Source: Oopsacas minuta (Eukaryota > Porifera > Hexactinellida > Lyssacinosida > Leucopsacidae). From it: DNA of 64,000 nucleotides. The notes below the pieces were generated by a model. That model saw only the letters and a program-made list of their open reading frames with translations, was not told where the DNA came from and ran no database searches. The translations under genes were made by a program, and so were the position numbers. The stretch's first letter is position 1. Every line of letters begins with the position of its first letter. Shown here one piece after another: positions 24,640-35,632 of this stretch. The stretch spans positions 124,001 through 188,000 of the forward strand of contig JAKMXF010000315.1 of the NCBI GenBank assembly GCA_024704765.1, in the 5' to 3' direction.

Positions 24640-27361
24640 CACTGCTCAACAAAAATTTTGTTGCATTTCTACCAACACTTGTTTTTACCTAATATTGGGG
24701 CGCTGAATCCGAATCCGACCTTAGTTTTTTTCCGCAAGCTCTAGATTTTTTGCAAATCGAGATTTTTAATTTTTTTGCACAAAATTCATATTTTTTGAAA
24801 AAGTGACATGATTTGTCAAATGATGTTCTGCTTACAGTTGAATAACTAGCCTCAAAACAAAAATAGTTGCCAAAAAACTTTTATGTTGCCAATAGAAATT
24901 GTATTTGTAGACAGATGGGCAACAAATGTTTTAAAAAATGTAAAAACAACAGTTTTGCTGGTAATTTGCATGTAAAAATTGATTTTTTTTTGCAAAATAA
25001 CGTAGAAAAGAACGATGGCAATCTACAATAGTAACTTAAAGCGATCAATGACAAGATGCAAAAGATTCAAATATTCTACAAATCTGGACAAAATTTCCTC
25101 TTATAACTTCTGCGTTTGTACGCTTTGTGAGGACAGTCACGTTTAATGCCCCAACAATAGTCTGCCATCATATGTCGATCCCATCGACCTTGGTAACGTT
25201 CTTCCACTGTCATAAGATCCTGGTGGAAACGCTCTCCCTGTTCGTCACTGACAGCCCCAAGGTTTTCAGGGAATTTGTCCTGGTGGCTGTACAGAAAATG
25301 TACTTTTATGCTCATGTTGCATCCCAAATCACGAAACCCTGAGAGCATCTTGGATACAAGCATTTCATAGTTTGGAGCTTTTCTGTTACCAAGAAAGTTC
25401 TGTATAACATCCACAAAAGATAGCCATGCAGCTTTCTCCCTGACATTCATTTTCTGAATGAAGTTTTTGTCGCGAATAAGTGTACGTATCTGTGGTCCAT
25501 CAAACACTCCTGCTTTGATTTTATCATATGACAAAGCAGGGAAAGTATACACAAGATGATGAAAGGATTCATTGTCAGGATTTAGGGCTTTAACGAACTG
25601 TTTCATCAGACCTAGCTTGATGTGCAGGGGTGGAAAAACAATTTTGTCTCTGCTTACGATCGGGTCGTGTGTTACGTTAGGCATGCCAGCTTGAAATGTT
25701 TCACGTAAGGGCCACTCCTTCTGTATCCAATGTTTTTCACGTGCTCTGCTGTCCCACATGCACAGATAACATGGAAATTTAGTGTATCCTTTTTGCTGAC
25801 CTAGCAGAAAACTAACCATTTTGAGGTCAACACAAATGATCCAGTTGTGATCATGATATCCGAGTAAATCCATAACAATTCTAATGTCATCATGCTGTTC
25901 CTTCAAGACAGTGGAGTGACCAACTGGAACAGCTCCATAAACATTTCCATTGTGTAAAAGAACACACTTGAGGCTGCGCTTGGAACTGTCCAAAAACAAT
26001 CGCCATTCTCCTGGATCATATGAGGAGATACCCAGTTGTCCGAGAAGACCAGGAATATCGTTGCAATATACCAGCTTATTTTCCACTGAAAAATAGGGTA
26101 GAAGGAGTTCTTCTCTTTTTCGAAAAAAGGAAACCTTTACAGATTGATCCAGCACCTGTTTTTCTTTGAGCCTGGAGGCTAAGAGCTCAGCTGCTTGCTT
26201 GGGCAGATCTAAATCACGTACTAAGTCATTCAGTTCTGATTGATTAAACTGCTGGACAGTTACTCTGGTTTCACGAGAAGAATCTTCAGATTCTGATTCT
26301 GTGTCTGTTTTTTGATATTCCATTTCTACGATCTCTTCCCTTTCCAATTTAGTTTCTCCATCATCAGGAAAAGCAAAAGCACTAAAGACCGGAGGAGGAA
26401 GTCTATCAGAGTGCGGGACAGGTCGCATAGCTGATGGTATACTAGGATAAGAAAGCGTTTGTCGGCTCTTCTTGCCAACACCTTTTGTATTGACCATGCA
26501 AAAGTAGCAGTCAGTCGTGTGGTTTTGGGGTTCACGCCACACCATTGGAATGGCAAAAGGCAGACCCTTCCGCTTTCCTTTTGTCCAGTCTCGGAGCATT
26601 TCTTCGCAGTTATGGCACACAATATGAGGAGACCATTTCTTATCTTGATCACCAAGAGGGATACCAAAGTATGCTATGTAGGCACGCTTCACAAACGATG
26701 TTATATTTCGTCTTTGACGCGAAAGCGTATACACACCACAGATGTAACAAAATGAATCAGGGTTATTATTGCATTTATGTCTACTAGAAGAAGCCATGAT
26801 CAAATCTGAAGAGTTAAGAATCGAAAGAAAGTCTGTTGATATCTATGTAACTTAACACAAACAAACTGAATAACAAAACCTTGGTTCTAATTAAGGCTAC
26901 CAGCAGACGAGCGGAAAAATACAGCTTAAATGCCTATTCTGCTGCATCTATCCACGATACTTCACTACAATCACTTAGGGTTGTTTGAATTAAATCATTT
27001 CAAAAAAATCAACATGATGATTTTTGATTTATTTAAATTTTGACACTTCGCTAATAGTGTCATGTTTTCAGAGAACAATAGAGTGGTGCTTTTGTTTTCA
27101 ATAGATTGAAGCCATTACTAAATCATAGTAACAGCTGCAATCTAAGAAAAATGGCTTGATAGATAAAAAGTATTTGGTGGAGATCAGATTTATGTACTAA
27201 ATAAGTACCACAAACGAAAAAATTTAAATTGTCGATTGCATGAAAACTAGAGCATGCAGAAAGAAACTGATTGCAGATTTGAAATCAGCATCCCAAAATT
27301 ATATAGAATCAATTGAAAAATCTCATGCAACAAAAAATGAAAAAAAAATTGTTGAGCAGTG
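24640..27361 (-). mobile_element. Transposon copy A, CAC-end family, apparently complete
   Basis: A 2722-bp element. Both ends begin CACTGCTCAACAA (left at 24640, inverse ending at 27361), with weaker inverted similarity for about 130 bp further, including a shared GCTCTAG segment. TTA abuts both ends (24637-24639, 27362-27364). A six-base reading (TGATTA and TTATCA) matches at four positions, so the duplication size is unsettled. It contains one uninterrupted gene (25076-26797). It sits inside the Harbinger element and is therefore younger. CACT-type ends recall the CACTA/Mirage/Chapaev group, but I cannot match the protein to it. Confidence 0.85.
25076..26797 (-). CDS. Intact 573-residue putative transposase, unclassified family
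   Basis: The ATG at 26797 was chosen over an upstream TTG because copies B and C start at the matching position. Domains in order: a zinc-ribbon-like N terminus with C17-x2-C20 and C61-x2-C64; an MVWREPQNH segment followed by C97-x2-C100; an acidic linker (about 145-178); a probable RNase H-like core with WRLFLDSSKRS (D270), ICVDLKMVSFLLGQQKG (D324), PCYLCMWDSR (C343, C346, D349) and PPLHIKLGLMKQF (H392); EQGERFHQD (E519, E522, H525); and a basic tail KRRSYKRKF (561-569), a likely nuclear signal. D270/D324/E519 or E522 as catalytic triad is inference. The same residues recur in the decayed copies B and C. It lies within matching inverted ends, so a transposase is likely. No intron is evident. 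Confidence 0.85.
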   Translation of the reverse strand: MASSSRHKCNNNPDSFCYICGVYTLSRQRRNITSFVKRAYIAYFGIPLGDQDKKWSPHIVCHNCEEMLRDWTKGKRKGLPFAIPMVWREPQNHTTDCYFCMVNTKGVGKKSRQTLSYPSIPSAMRPVPHSDRLPPPVFSAFAFPDDGETKLEREEIVEMEYQKTDTESESEDSSRETRVTVQQFNQSELNDLVRDLDLPKQAAELLASRLKEKQVLDQSVKVSFFRKREELLLPYFSVENKLVYCNDIPGLLGQLGISSYDPGEWRLFLDSSKRSLKCVLLHNGNVYGAVPVGHSTVLKEQHDDIRIVMDLLGYHDHNWIICVDLKMVSFLLGQQKGYTKFPCYLCMWDSRAREKHWIQKEWPLRETFQAGMPNVTHDPIVSRDKIVFPPLHIKLGLMKQFVKALNPDNESFHHLVYTFPALSYDKIKAGVFDGPQIRTLIRDKNFIQKMNVREKAAWLSFVDVIQNFLGNRKAPNYEMLVSKMLSGFRDLGCNMSIKVHFLYSHQDKFPENLGAVSDEQGERFHQDLMTVEERYQGRWDRHMMADYCWGIKRDCPHKAYKRRSYKRKFCPDL

Positions 27362-27634
27362 TTATCATTTCATAGAAAAGTAGAATAAATTATAAGTTAA
27401 GTGTCCTCTTTACCTCACTAAATATTTTTCTTAGCATTATTCTAAGAATTGAGTTGTATTCTAAGAATTTGACTTAAGAATTTTAGTTAATACCATTTTT
27501 ATAAATTCTAAGAATAAGACTTAGGTGTTGGGAAATTCTAAGAATTATTCTAAGAATTAGTCTAATTCTAAGAATTTGACTTAAAGTTAAGCAAAATTCT
27601 AAGAATTTGACTTAAGAATTTTAGTTAATAAGGC

Positions 27635-29055
27635 CCTGATCTCTTTCATTCCATAAGTACCCTTTCACAACCGAGACAAAGGCTTGACATGCATCATACT
27701 CAGTATCCATCATATACCCAGTGAATTCCAGATCTTTCATCAATTTTCGGATATCTGGGCCAGTGAAGATACCAGATTTGATCTTGTCATCACTCAGCCC
27801 CTGGAATCGTGAGCGAAGGTATTTAAAACAATAATCGTCTTTGTTAAGAGCTTTTACGAATTGCTTACGTAATTAACCCGAGTTTAATATTCAAAGGAGG
27901 GAAAACAATCTTTTCCGCTGCACCAGTGCTTCGCTAATCACGTTTGCACTACCACAATCACTTTTTGTCTTTTAGGTCACTCCTTTCTGATCCAATGTTC
28001 ATTCTTCGCTCTGCTATCCCACATACACAAAAAACAAGGATACTATGTGTACCCACTTTGTTGTCCGAGAAGAATGCAAAGCATTTTTAGATCGACACAG
28101 ATGATGCACTATTGCTTATCGTAGCTAATTAATTGTAAAACAAAGTTGACATTTTTATATTTTCCAGTTAATATCACAGAATGAGCAAGGGGTAGTGAGC
28201 CAAACTTATTATAATTATGAAGTAAGGCAACTTTAAAACTTCTTTTTGAGCTGTCAATAAATAATCTCCAGTCATTTGAATCATATAACGTACGACCAAG
28301 TTCTTTTAACAGGCCCTCAATTTCACAACAGTATACACAATATTCACTTTGAGTAAAATATGGTAAGAACTGCTGTTCTCTATCACGATAATAAGAAATC
28401 TTGGTGAAGGAAGAAAACAAATTCTTTTGATAAAGCCTAGATCCTAGTATATTTGAAGCAGCTTTTGACAATGTAAGGTCACGAACTAAGTCATTTAACT
28501 TTTCCTGACTAAATGTTTGAAGTGGTTTAGATGGTATAAAGTCAACATCTCTAGTCTCATCAGGTGACTCCATATCTACACTAATTTCTGGATCTGGATC
28601 AGGCAAACTTTGATAACAATAAGTTATTAAAGGTTCAGGTTCAGGTGTTTTCAAAATTGGAATCGGAAATTCATCACTATGTGGAACCGGGCTAATCACG
28701 GGAGGTATAGAAGGATACTGTATTTTTGATTTATCCTTTTGATTGAAACCAAGTGTTTTGACAATACAAAATTGGCAATCATCAATATGATTTGTCGGTT
28801 CCCTCCACAACATAGGAATTCCAAATGGCAACGAGATTAATTTGTACGTAACCAGTTATATATATTCATAAAGCATTTCTGACATAATATATGGGGTGAC
28901 CACTCTTTATCTTGGCTGTGCGATTGCATTCCAAAATACGCAAAGTATGAATTCTGTACTGTAACATCTATCGCTCGTTTCTGTGTTTGGAATGTAAACT
29001 CACCACAAATATAGCAGAAACTATTTGGATCATTGGAACATTTCCCCCTTGAAGA
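27635..29055 (-). pseudogene. Copy B of the CAC-end transposase, N-terminal and core piece
   Basis: Minus-strand reading from MASSRGKCSNDPNSFCYICG (ATG near 29061) runs through CxxC pairs, then after a frameshift near 28835 through PFGIPMLWREPTNH, a DCQFC pair, the WRLFIDSSKRSFK block (D270 equivalent), and after 28110 in broken frames CVDLKMLCILLGQQSGYT, YPCFLCMWDSRA and FVKALNKDDYCF up to NERDQ at 27635, where the Harbinger end begins. The C-terminal remainder is at 21925-22036. The element ends of this copy were not found. It is diverged from copy A over most of its length, so it belongs to an older burst or a different subfamily. Confidence 0.85.
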
Positions 29056-29061
29056 GGCCAT

Positions 29062-30268
29062 AGTATATTATTTCGCAAAAAGGCAAAATTTTGTTAATGA
29101 ATATGATACTGCGTGTCAATTACTATAATATTATTATATAGTCCATACTATGTATTGTTAAATCATGAAATTTTGATTTCCTTTCATCATATATTCGTTT
29201 TGTGAATATATGAATGTCAACTACAATAACTGATATTCCAACTTGAGGCGACTAGGTTAAAATTCAATATTGAGAAAAATTACAAAAGATACAATATCAA
29301 AATATCTTGACGTGATGGGCAAAACGTACTCTGTTTTTGGCCGCAACTGACAAGAATTAGTTAGAAAACGTCGAAGGTATGGTTTGTGTATAAATGCTGT
29401 TGCCCAGTATTATTAACTCATAGTACAGAGTTTGCCAGAGATAGTGCTGATAGTTTTGGGATGAAAGAATTTTCTGAGGAAGCTTCCCAAACATGTAATA
29501 TGCTGATTCGAAAATATCGTGAACATTTGGCTTGAAAAATTCATTCATGCTAAATACTAGGGGGACATAATCATTCGTCACACTTCTCAAAGCAACCCTG
29601 CATTAACAAACTTTAGACACTTGGTTGTTTGTAAAAGTGTAGAGAATTGAGCCATATTTGAAAGCTCAATTACAAAGCTCCCGCTCCCTATACCGAACAA
29701 AATAATGTATTTTATTCTCTGCTTGTATAGATAGTATTTTGTATAAATAAACAATACATTTAGGTGCTTGAAATACTTAAAAAATACCACTTAGGAAGAT
29801 TTCTCGAAAAATTAAATTTTACTGACGCCATCATTTGGTCATAACCTCACTTGAAGTGATTTTACAAAAAATTGGAGTAGTTATATCAATTCCTTAGGGC
29901 AATTATCCTATATGCAAATAATACAAAATGTAGGTGTGAGAGACATAGAAATCTCTATTGCCCTCGAATGCCGTTTTTCCACTGTGGCATGGCATATGCT
30001 TACTGATAATGGCCAACCGTATAATGATTGGCCTTTTTCATTTCCTTGGTACAGGAGGCGTACAGGGATTTAGTAGAATTGTATTTGAATTTTGAAGAGA
30101 CCAACATTAAGTGACCATGAGTATAATAATCTAAACTCATTAAGTTAAGTGCACTATGTTGTGTAAAAAAACAGTATATATTTAAGCGTAGAAGGATTTC
30201 CTGTACAGCCCATATACTAACATCTTTTCCCCTTTCCAAATTATTCAAGTGTATAATGACTTTCTGAA
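29062..30268. other. No recognisable gene
   Basis: No coding motif on either strand. The 5' end of transposon copy B should lie here, but no CAC-type inverted end could be seen. Open stretches 29357-29790 (minus) and 30000-30293 (minus) lack recognisable features. Confidence 0.45.
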
Positions 30269-30862
30269 CGCGCGCACGGAGTGTCACAATCACCCAAAAT
30301 CATCCAAAGAAAACCGTAAGACCAGTTTTTTAACTCTGATTGAATCAGCATTCAGAAAAGTATTTACAACTCTAGAAAATTCGTTGTATTATTTTGAATT
30401 TTCGATGTGGAATATTTCAAAACGACCATTTGTAAATTGTGAATTTATTAAGCCGGTTTATTTGAATAACGAATGTTTATTGTAACAAAACCTTGTTAAT
30501 TTATCTCCTTATTATATACTATATTCTGTCTTAAATTTAGTTTTTCTTCATTTATACCCTATTTTGATATCCCTGCTTAGTTTTAGTTGCCTATTTTTAC
30601 AGATATTCGTTTTACAATCTTATATTATTACTCTTGCATTAGTTTTGAGTTCCACTTAGGTTGATATTTTGACACTAGGATTTCTAAGATTGTTGGGGTT
30701 TGAACACTGTTTATAATATCGAAATGTTCGAATTTCCTTAATGGTTGGAGAAATGCTATAAACCCCGTATTTTTCTATACATTTCCACGTTACTCGTGTT
30801 ATTATATTCTCGTAATTTCTTCTGGCATTTAGAAAGTCTTTTAACTAATCACTCGGCTTCAT

Positions 30863-32010
30863 GGCTTGTAAGAACAATCAATTTTGTTATTGTTGCGCTA
30901 TGAATTTTCCATCGAGTTTGAGATAAATTACAAAGAGTGTTGTCAGTTCCACGAAATACCTTGGATTGGGAGATATACTGAGTGGTGGCGGAATACCAAA
31001 TAAACTGTACTCGACCTGTTCGATAAATGTTAACACATTAGGGCAGTCATGTTTACAAAAAGTTAGACAGACAAGTACAACGATGTTTAGAAATGTTGAG
31101 TGGAAGAACCAAAAATGTTGGATAATTCGTTCAAGTACTTGTTGCAGCAAAGGATTTAACAATCCAAAATGTTGGTATTGTTCTAACGCACAAGTCTTTA
31201 ATAATAGAGGTTACCGAGACTATTTCATTAAAATTGAACTTAATGGGAATGAAGATTCTGAAGATGAAATATGTCAATGGAGAGACAGGGGTCGTATGAC
31301 CAGTGGTATTTTTATGGCTGCTAATTATCCTCATTCTCACTGTATGATTTCTTAGATATGATAGAAAATACATTGCCTCTTAAACTAAGCATAGTAGTGA
31401 ACAAAAACTTCTGAAAATTCTCATCCGGCGAAGATTTGTACCTACTTCCCTACACAAACTTCACGAACAAGTATACCCCCTTACTATGCAGCAATAACCT
31501 CAGCTAAAGAATCTCGAGACTCAATTTCTGCAATGTTATCAAAGCCGCAGGGTATTGTTGAAGATTTGAAATTATTTTAAGTGCAGATATAAAGTGCATG
31601 TAACTTATTCTTGCATCAGCAATAATGCATGCTCTTGGTGTATGATTACTTCAAAGGTCATTGATGGTCGGCCTAGATATAATCTTTTCTCTATAGAAGG
31701 ACCTAGAATGGATTCATTAGCAATGGAACACCTCAAACTGGTCAAAAAGAATAAGCATTTCAAAGGCAAGAAATTCCCTCCTCTTTTGAATATTACAAAC
31801 CCATCGAAATCACTAACTCTACCTGTACTCCACTGTGGGATGGGTTTGTGTAGACAAGTTACTGATCCCACTGCAAGTCATATTTCCAATAACGATTTTG
31901 AATCATTCATTGCAACTACATATAAATTGTACCCATACAAGCATAGAGGCAGTCCACATTACAGAAGACAAATGTATTACGTGTTACTAGTAAAGAGGTT
32001 ATTTCGTTAG
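30863..32010 (+). pseudogene. Broken gene of transposon D, Cys-rich protein
   Basis: The ATG at 30863 starts MACKNNQFCYCCAMNFPSS, with a stop 21 codons on. In other frames follow IPNKLYSTCSINV, a cysteine-rich stretch (STCCSKGF, CWYCSNAQ; 31140-31190), and at 31594-32010 ACSWCMITSK and LPVLHCGMGLCRQV. The order of a short N-terminal CxxC pair, a second CxxC pair, then a CxWC motif and a hydrophobic P-x-LH segment parallels copy A (CYIC, CHNC, CYLC, PPLHIKLG), but sequence identity is low. A distant relative of the same family is possible. In-frame stops and frame changes show it cannot be expressed as one protein. Confidence 0.5.
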
Positions 32011-32575
32011 CTTGACATTCCAGGAGAGATAACGAGCCATGGATCAAAGCAGGCATCAACATTCGTGTCCCTGAAGTTCTCTCATTGTGGGAAGATATCA
32101 AGGATCTACTGGCTTGTCGAGAACCTAACAAAATTGGCCCCTTGCATGTAAGAGAAAAAAGATTGGAAAACTTACTATTCTCTATGATAATTCAGATTTT
32201 CAGCCAACATTGACACTACATATCACCTGTCAGCAATCACCAGATTTCGTAGATATTTGGGCACAGTTTGGCGGTATATGGTCCCTGTCGAAAGTAACCA
32301 TAGGGTCAAGTCATGGCGTTATATAGAAGCTAGGAGAGGCCCATGGTATTACTGGTTCGTAGTCTGATCTAACTTCAGATCAATTAGCCAAAATAAATGC
32401 CAAGAGTAACCAAGTTCGTCACATTAAAAAAATTGTTCGAAACTAACCCCAAGACCCAAAAGAATGTGCACATTAAAGAATAGATATCCTGAGGTTTCAG
32501 AGGATATATGAATGTATCAATTTCTAGTATATTATTCTCACCCTTGATTTGAATTGTTAGAGAAATAAGCATATA

Positions 32576-33477
32576 CAGTCAGGGGACAAAAGTATTCAAA
32601 CACACAAATATATTGTCATAAATTGTACACTCTTTACCACTCCTATATACTGTGTGGTCTATATTCGAGCTGCTATCTAGTAATTTATATAGAATAACAT
32701 GTTTTTCACGAATTTCAAAAAAATATTTTCGATTTACACTTTTTGAAGGTGTTAATTATTAATAATTATCCCTTAATTATTGATATTCAAAATATGTGAT
32801 AATTCAAAGCCTATTAAGAATCTACAATTCCTGACTTGATATTTGAATTCTACGTAGGCGAGTTACCCCAGATTAAAATTTCCAATGGGATTGAACAATT
32901 TTTACCAAAGTTATAGAAGAATTTCAATTTGTGCCACTTGTTGCAAAAAGTGGCACCGGTGGCAGGAAAAAGCGCCACTACAACCAAATCAACTAGGGTT
33001 AGGAGGAATAAGTCATAGTAATATTTTCGAATATCATGACTATGCTAACCCTTGAAATACAAAATAACCTCTTGGTAGCGGCCACTTGTGCCACCTCTGG
33101 CAAAAGGTGGCACAAATGGCACAAATTGAAATTCTTCTATAAGTTTGGTAAAAATTACTCAATCCCATTGAAAACTTTAATCTGGGATAACTCGCCTAAG
33201 TAGAATTCAAATATCAAGTTAGAAATTATAGATTCTTAATAGGTTTTGAATTACCACATATTTTGATTATCAATAATTATCTAATAATTATTAATAATAA
33301 ATACCTTCAAAAAGTGTAAATCGAAAATATCTTTGAAATTCTTGAAAAACATATGTTATTCTATACAAATTACTAAATAGCAGCTACGAATATAGACTCA
33401 CAATATATAGGAGCGGGAAAGAGTATACAATTTATGACAATATATTTGTGGGTTCAAATACTTTTGTCCCCTGACTG
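32576..33477 (+). mobile_element. Palindromic Tc1-type MITE, copy 3
   Basis: A 902-bp hairpin element with ends CAGTCAGGGGACAAAAG. The left is flanked by TA (32574-32575); the right flank reads GA, so the TA there has mutated. The centre is in the same orientation as copy 2. It is inserted in transposon D and so is younger than D. Confidence 0.92.
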
Positions 33478-34034
33478 GAGATACATACACTTGAAACTAC
33501 ATGGTTGTCAATATGAATTTTACAGTTAGCCTCATAAATTTGTAGAGAAATTTACAACCATTGGATTGGTTCTGTTCATGGCCAAGTTACCCTATTTAAA
33601 CTTAACCGATAGCTCTATTAAGCGGAGTCTATATTTGTTTAATATTATTTTCTGACTGACAAATGCTAATATTTTGGTCTACATATAACTATCATTATTA
33701 GATTTGGGATGTTATGAAAACCTTAGCTCTCTCGAGTACTATACACACAATATCAATACCATCCATCTTACAATATAAAATTCAAAAAAACAGTAAAGTG
33801 TTCGAGGACTAGAGGGCTAGATAAACTAAAAATGAATGAATTAGAACCTGGCGTAGAAAATTCAAAATTTGCAAATTGTTTTGTACTAAATATTCCACGT
33901 CAAAATGAAAAAATAATATAACAAATTTTCTAGCTGAGTAAACACTGTTCTGAATGCAGATTCGTAATCAACGTGAAAACTGGGTAAACTGTTTTTGGGA
34001 TGATTTTGGGTGATTGTAACACCCCGTGCGCGCG

Positions 34035-35630
34035 AGCGTAGAGAGTAAGAGAAGTATTATGCGTGTACAGTGTACAGAGTTCTGGCAGATGAAAAGAAGA
34101 AAGGAGAGCTCTAAACAGGAATATTATACTTTGCAGGCATGAAATATGTAATACTGTAGAATATTCGCATGAAGGCTTGTATCAAGTACATATATGAGAA
34201 ACGCTATTGAAAATTTCAGGCTGTTAAAGAAGTATTCGGTACATAGTGAGACAAAATTTTGTGAGTACGGGCCTGGGGGATTTAGGCCCCCAGGGCACAA
34301 TATCGAAGCCACTGCGTATAATTATGCGACAAGGTGGGGATGACGGTCTAGGTTTAGGTCCGGAATTTCCTCCTCAATCTGAATTTACATCTCAGACAGC
34401 AGTTAATCCAACTTATCCAAGGATATCGCAAGTACTCAACTCACTTGGATTGTATCAAACACATCTCAAGAACTAGATTGTCTTCCAATTGATAAGCGCA
34501 TGGAACAACCTCAAAAGCGTTGTTTCAATGGAAATACTATCTATTTGGCTGCATCATTGGCCCCGTATATCGGAAACAACACTCTGCTTACCATTTTTAA
34601 GGTATTTTATACACTACACATTCATAATTTACAATTTCTTTGGAGTTTAACAAGGGCTTAGTGGTCCGCAATTAGAAAATTTCAATTACAGATTTCAATA
34701 GTATTTTCCGGTTATTCAAGAAAGGTTTCCGATAAGTGTACTTCATATAAGTCTAGAGTAGGGGCTTCGGGTGGCTTTGAAATCTGGGGTGGCACAATTC
34801 AATCTATTCTGCAACAAATTCAGTTTGAGGGTCTATGGGCGCTGGAAACAATCAGTAAGGTCCAGGACCGAAACCCATAACAAGAAATATCGTTTGATTT
34901 CAATTAGTCCAGAATGTCCACATTTTTCTAGTCTCTTGGAGTAATCTGCAGTTTACTAATTACCATACTCCAATACCAAAGTAGGTATAATAACATACTA
35001 CCTAGCTGGACTCGTGCTACTAGGTGAAATTTCCCATATTTGGGTCTGATGCTCTTCTGGCCACAGAGCTAGATTAATACAATGCAAATCGATATATGTA
35101 AGTGATAATTAGTGCAGGTCCGTGAGGAGATGCCCTAGTGGATTCATTAGCATAATTATTTCTACACCTAATAAAGAGTACTTAGTACTCACAGTCAAAC
35201 TTGTCTAAAACGGCACCAATGGGACAGGCTCAATGTGGCCATTTTTGTACAGGTGACCACTATATAAGGATCGATTAATATTGAAAATAGTTCCACGGGA
35301 ATACACTTAGTTGACCGATATTACCAGGTGACAGTTATACAAAGTGGCCGTTAAGGAACAATGATGAAACTCTCCGAAAGATACAGAGACAATATGGAGA
35401 GTGTATTTTGGAAAATCACTTAATTGAAAAAGGACTCGAGGCCTGGTTCAATCAAAAATTAGTACAATAAGTTGGAAATCCAGAAACAGGTCGAGCACAT
35501 TTTAACAAATCATAATCATTCAACCATTGAAAGGGCTCGAGCACCCCTAGTCTGCTTTCGAATCCGTAGAGCTAATGCAGAAATATTGTTGTAAAGTCCA
35601 TCGATGGGGAACGAGCCCAGAAATGAACAT
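34035..35630. other. No gene; scraps of pogo-type repeat
   Basis: At 34272-34294 lies a GC-rich inverted repeat (CCTGGGGG, 7-base loop, CCCCCAGG). From about 35192 CAGTCAAACTTGTC and following GGCC-containing segments to 35360 (for example TACAAAGTGGCCGTTA) resemble the ends of Tigger/pogo elements, in which CAGTCAAACCTGTC-like ends are followed by GTGGCCGTTA repeats. No transposase is attached. Nothing else is recognisable. Confidence 0.4.
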
Positions 35631-35632
35631 GG

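Larger units (their letters stand above)
22037..27634 (+). mobile_element. PIF/Harbinger element with a nested transposon
   Basis: Inverted ends GGGCCTTATTAACTAAAATT at 22037 and the inverse ending ...GTTAATAAGGCCC at 27634. Subterminal zones at 22048-22170 and 27420-27625 are packed with the palindrome AATTCTTAGAATT and variants, probable binding sites for the Myb-like partner protein. Inside are the two genes typical of Harbinger, a DDE nuclease and a Myb/SANT-like protein, convergently arranged, plus a foreign 2.7-kb element (24640-27361). Without that insert the element would be about 2.9 kb, normal for the superfamily. It lies in transposon copy B; removing it joins GAT-CAG-GAT-TAT in frame. 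The duplication is CA or CAG depending on where the ends are drawn. Confidence 0.88.
30275..34028 (+). mobile_element. Transposon D with ~190-bp inverted ends (CACGG)
   Basis: Left arm 30275-30465 and right arm about 33845-34028 are inverted copies with scattered differences. The outermost bases are CACGGAGTGTCACAATCACC at left and the inverse of CACGGGGTGTTACAATCACC at right. Each is bordered by CGCGCG (30269-30274, 34029-34034), which may be a six-base target duplication, or else an extension of the ends, since it is palindromic. The interior has a broken gene (30863-32010) and a later MITE insertion (32576-33477). The CAC-x-G terminus recalls copies A and C. Confidence 0.75.

Noticed and set aside
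25127-26787. Antisense frames within the intact copy A gene
   Set aside because: Opposite-strand shadows of a long conserved gene.
26798-26803. A start six bases upstream of the copy A ATG
   Set aside because: That codon is TTG, not ATG; copies B and C support the start at 26797.
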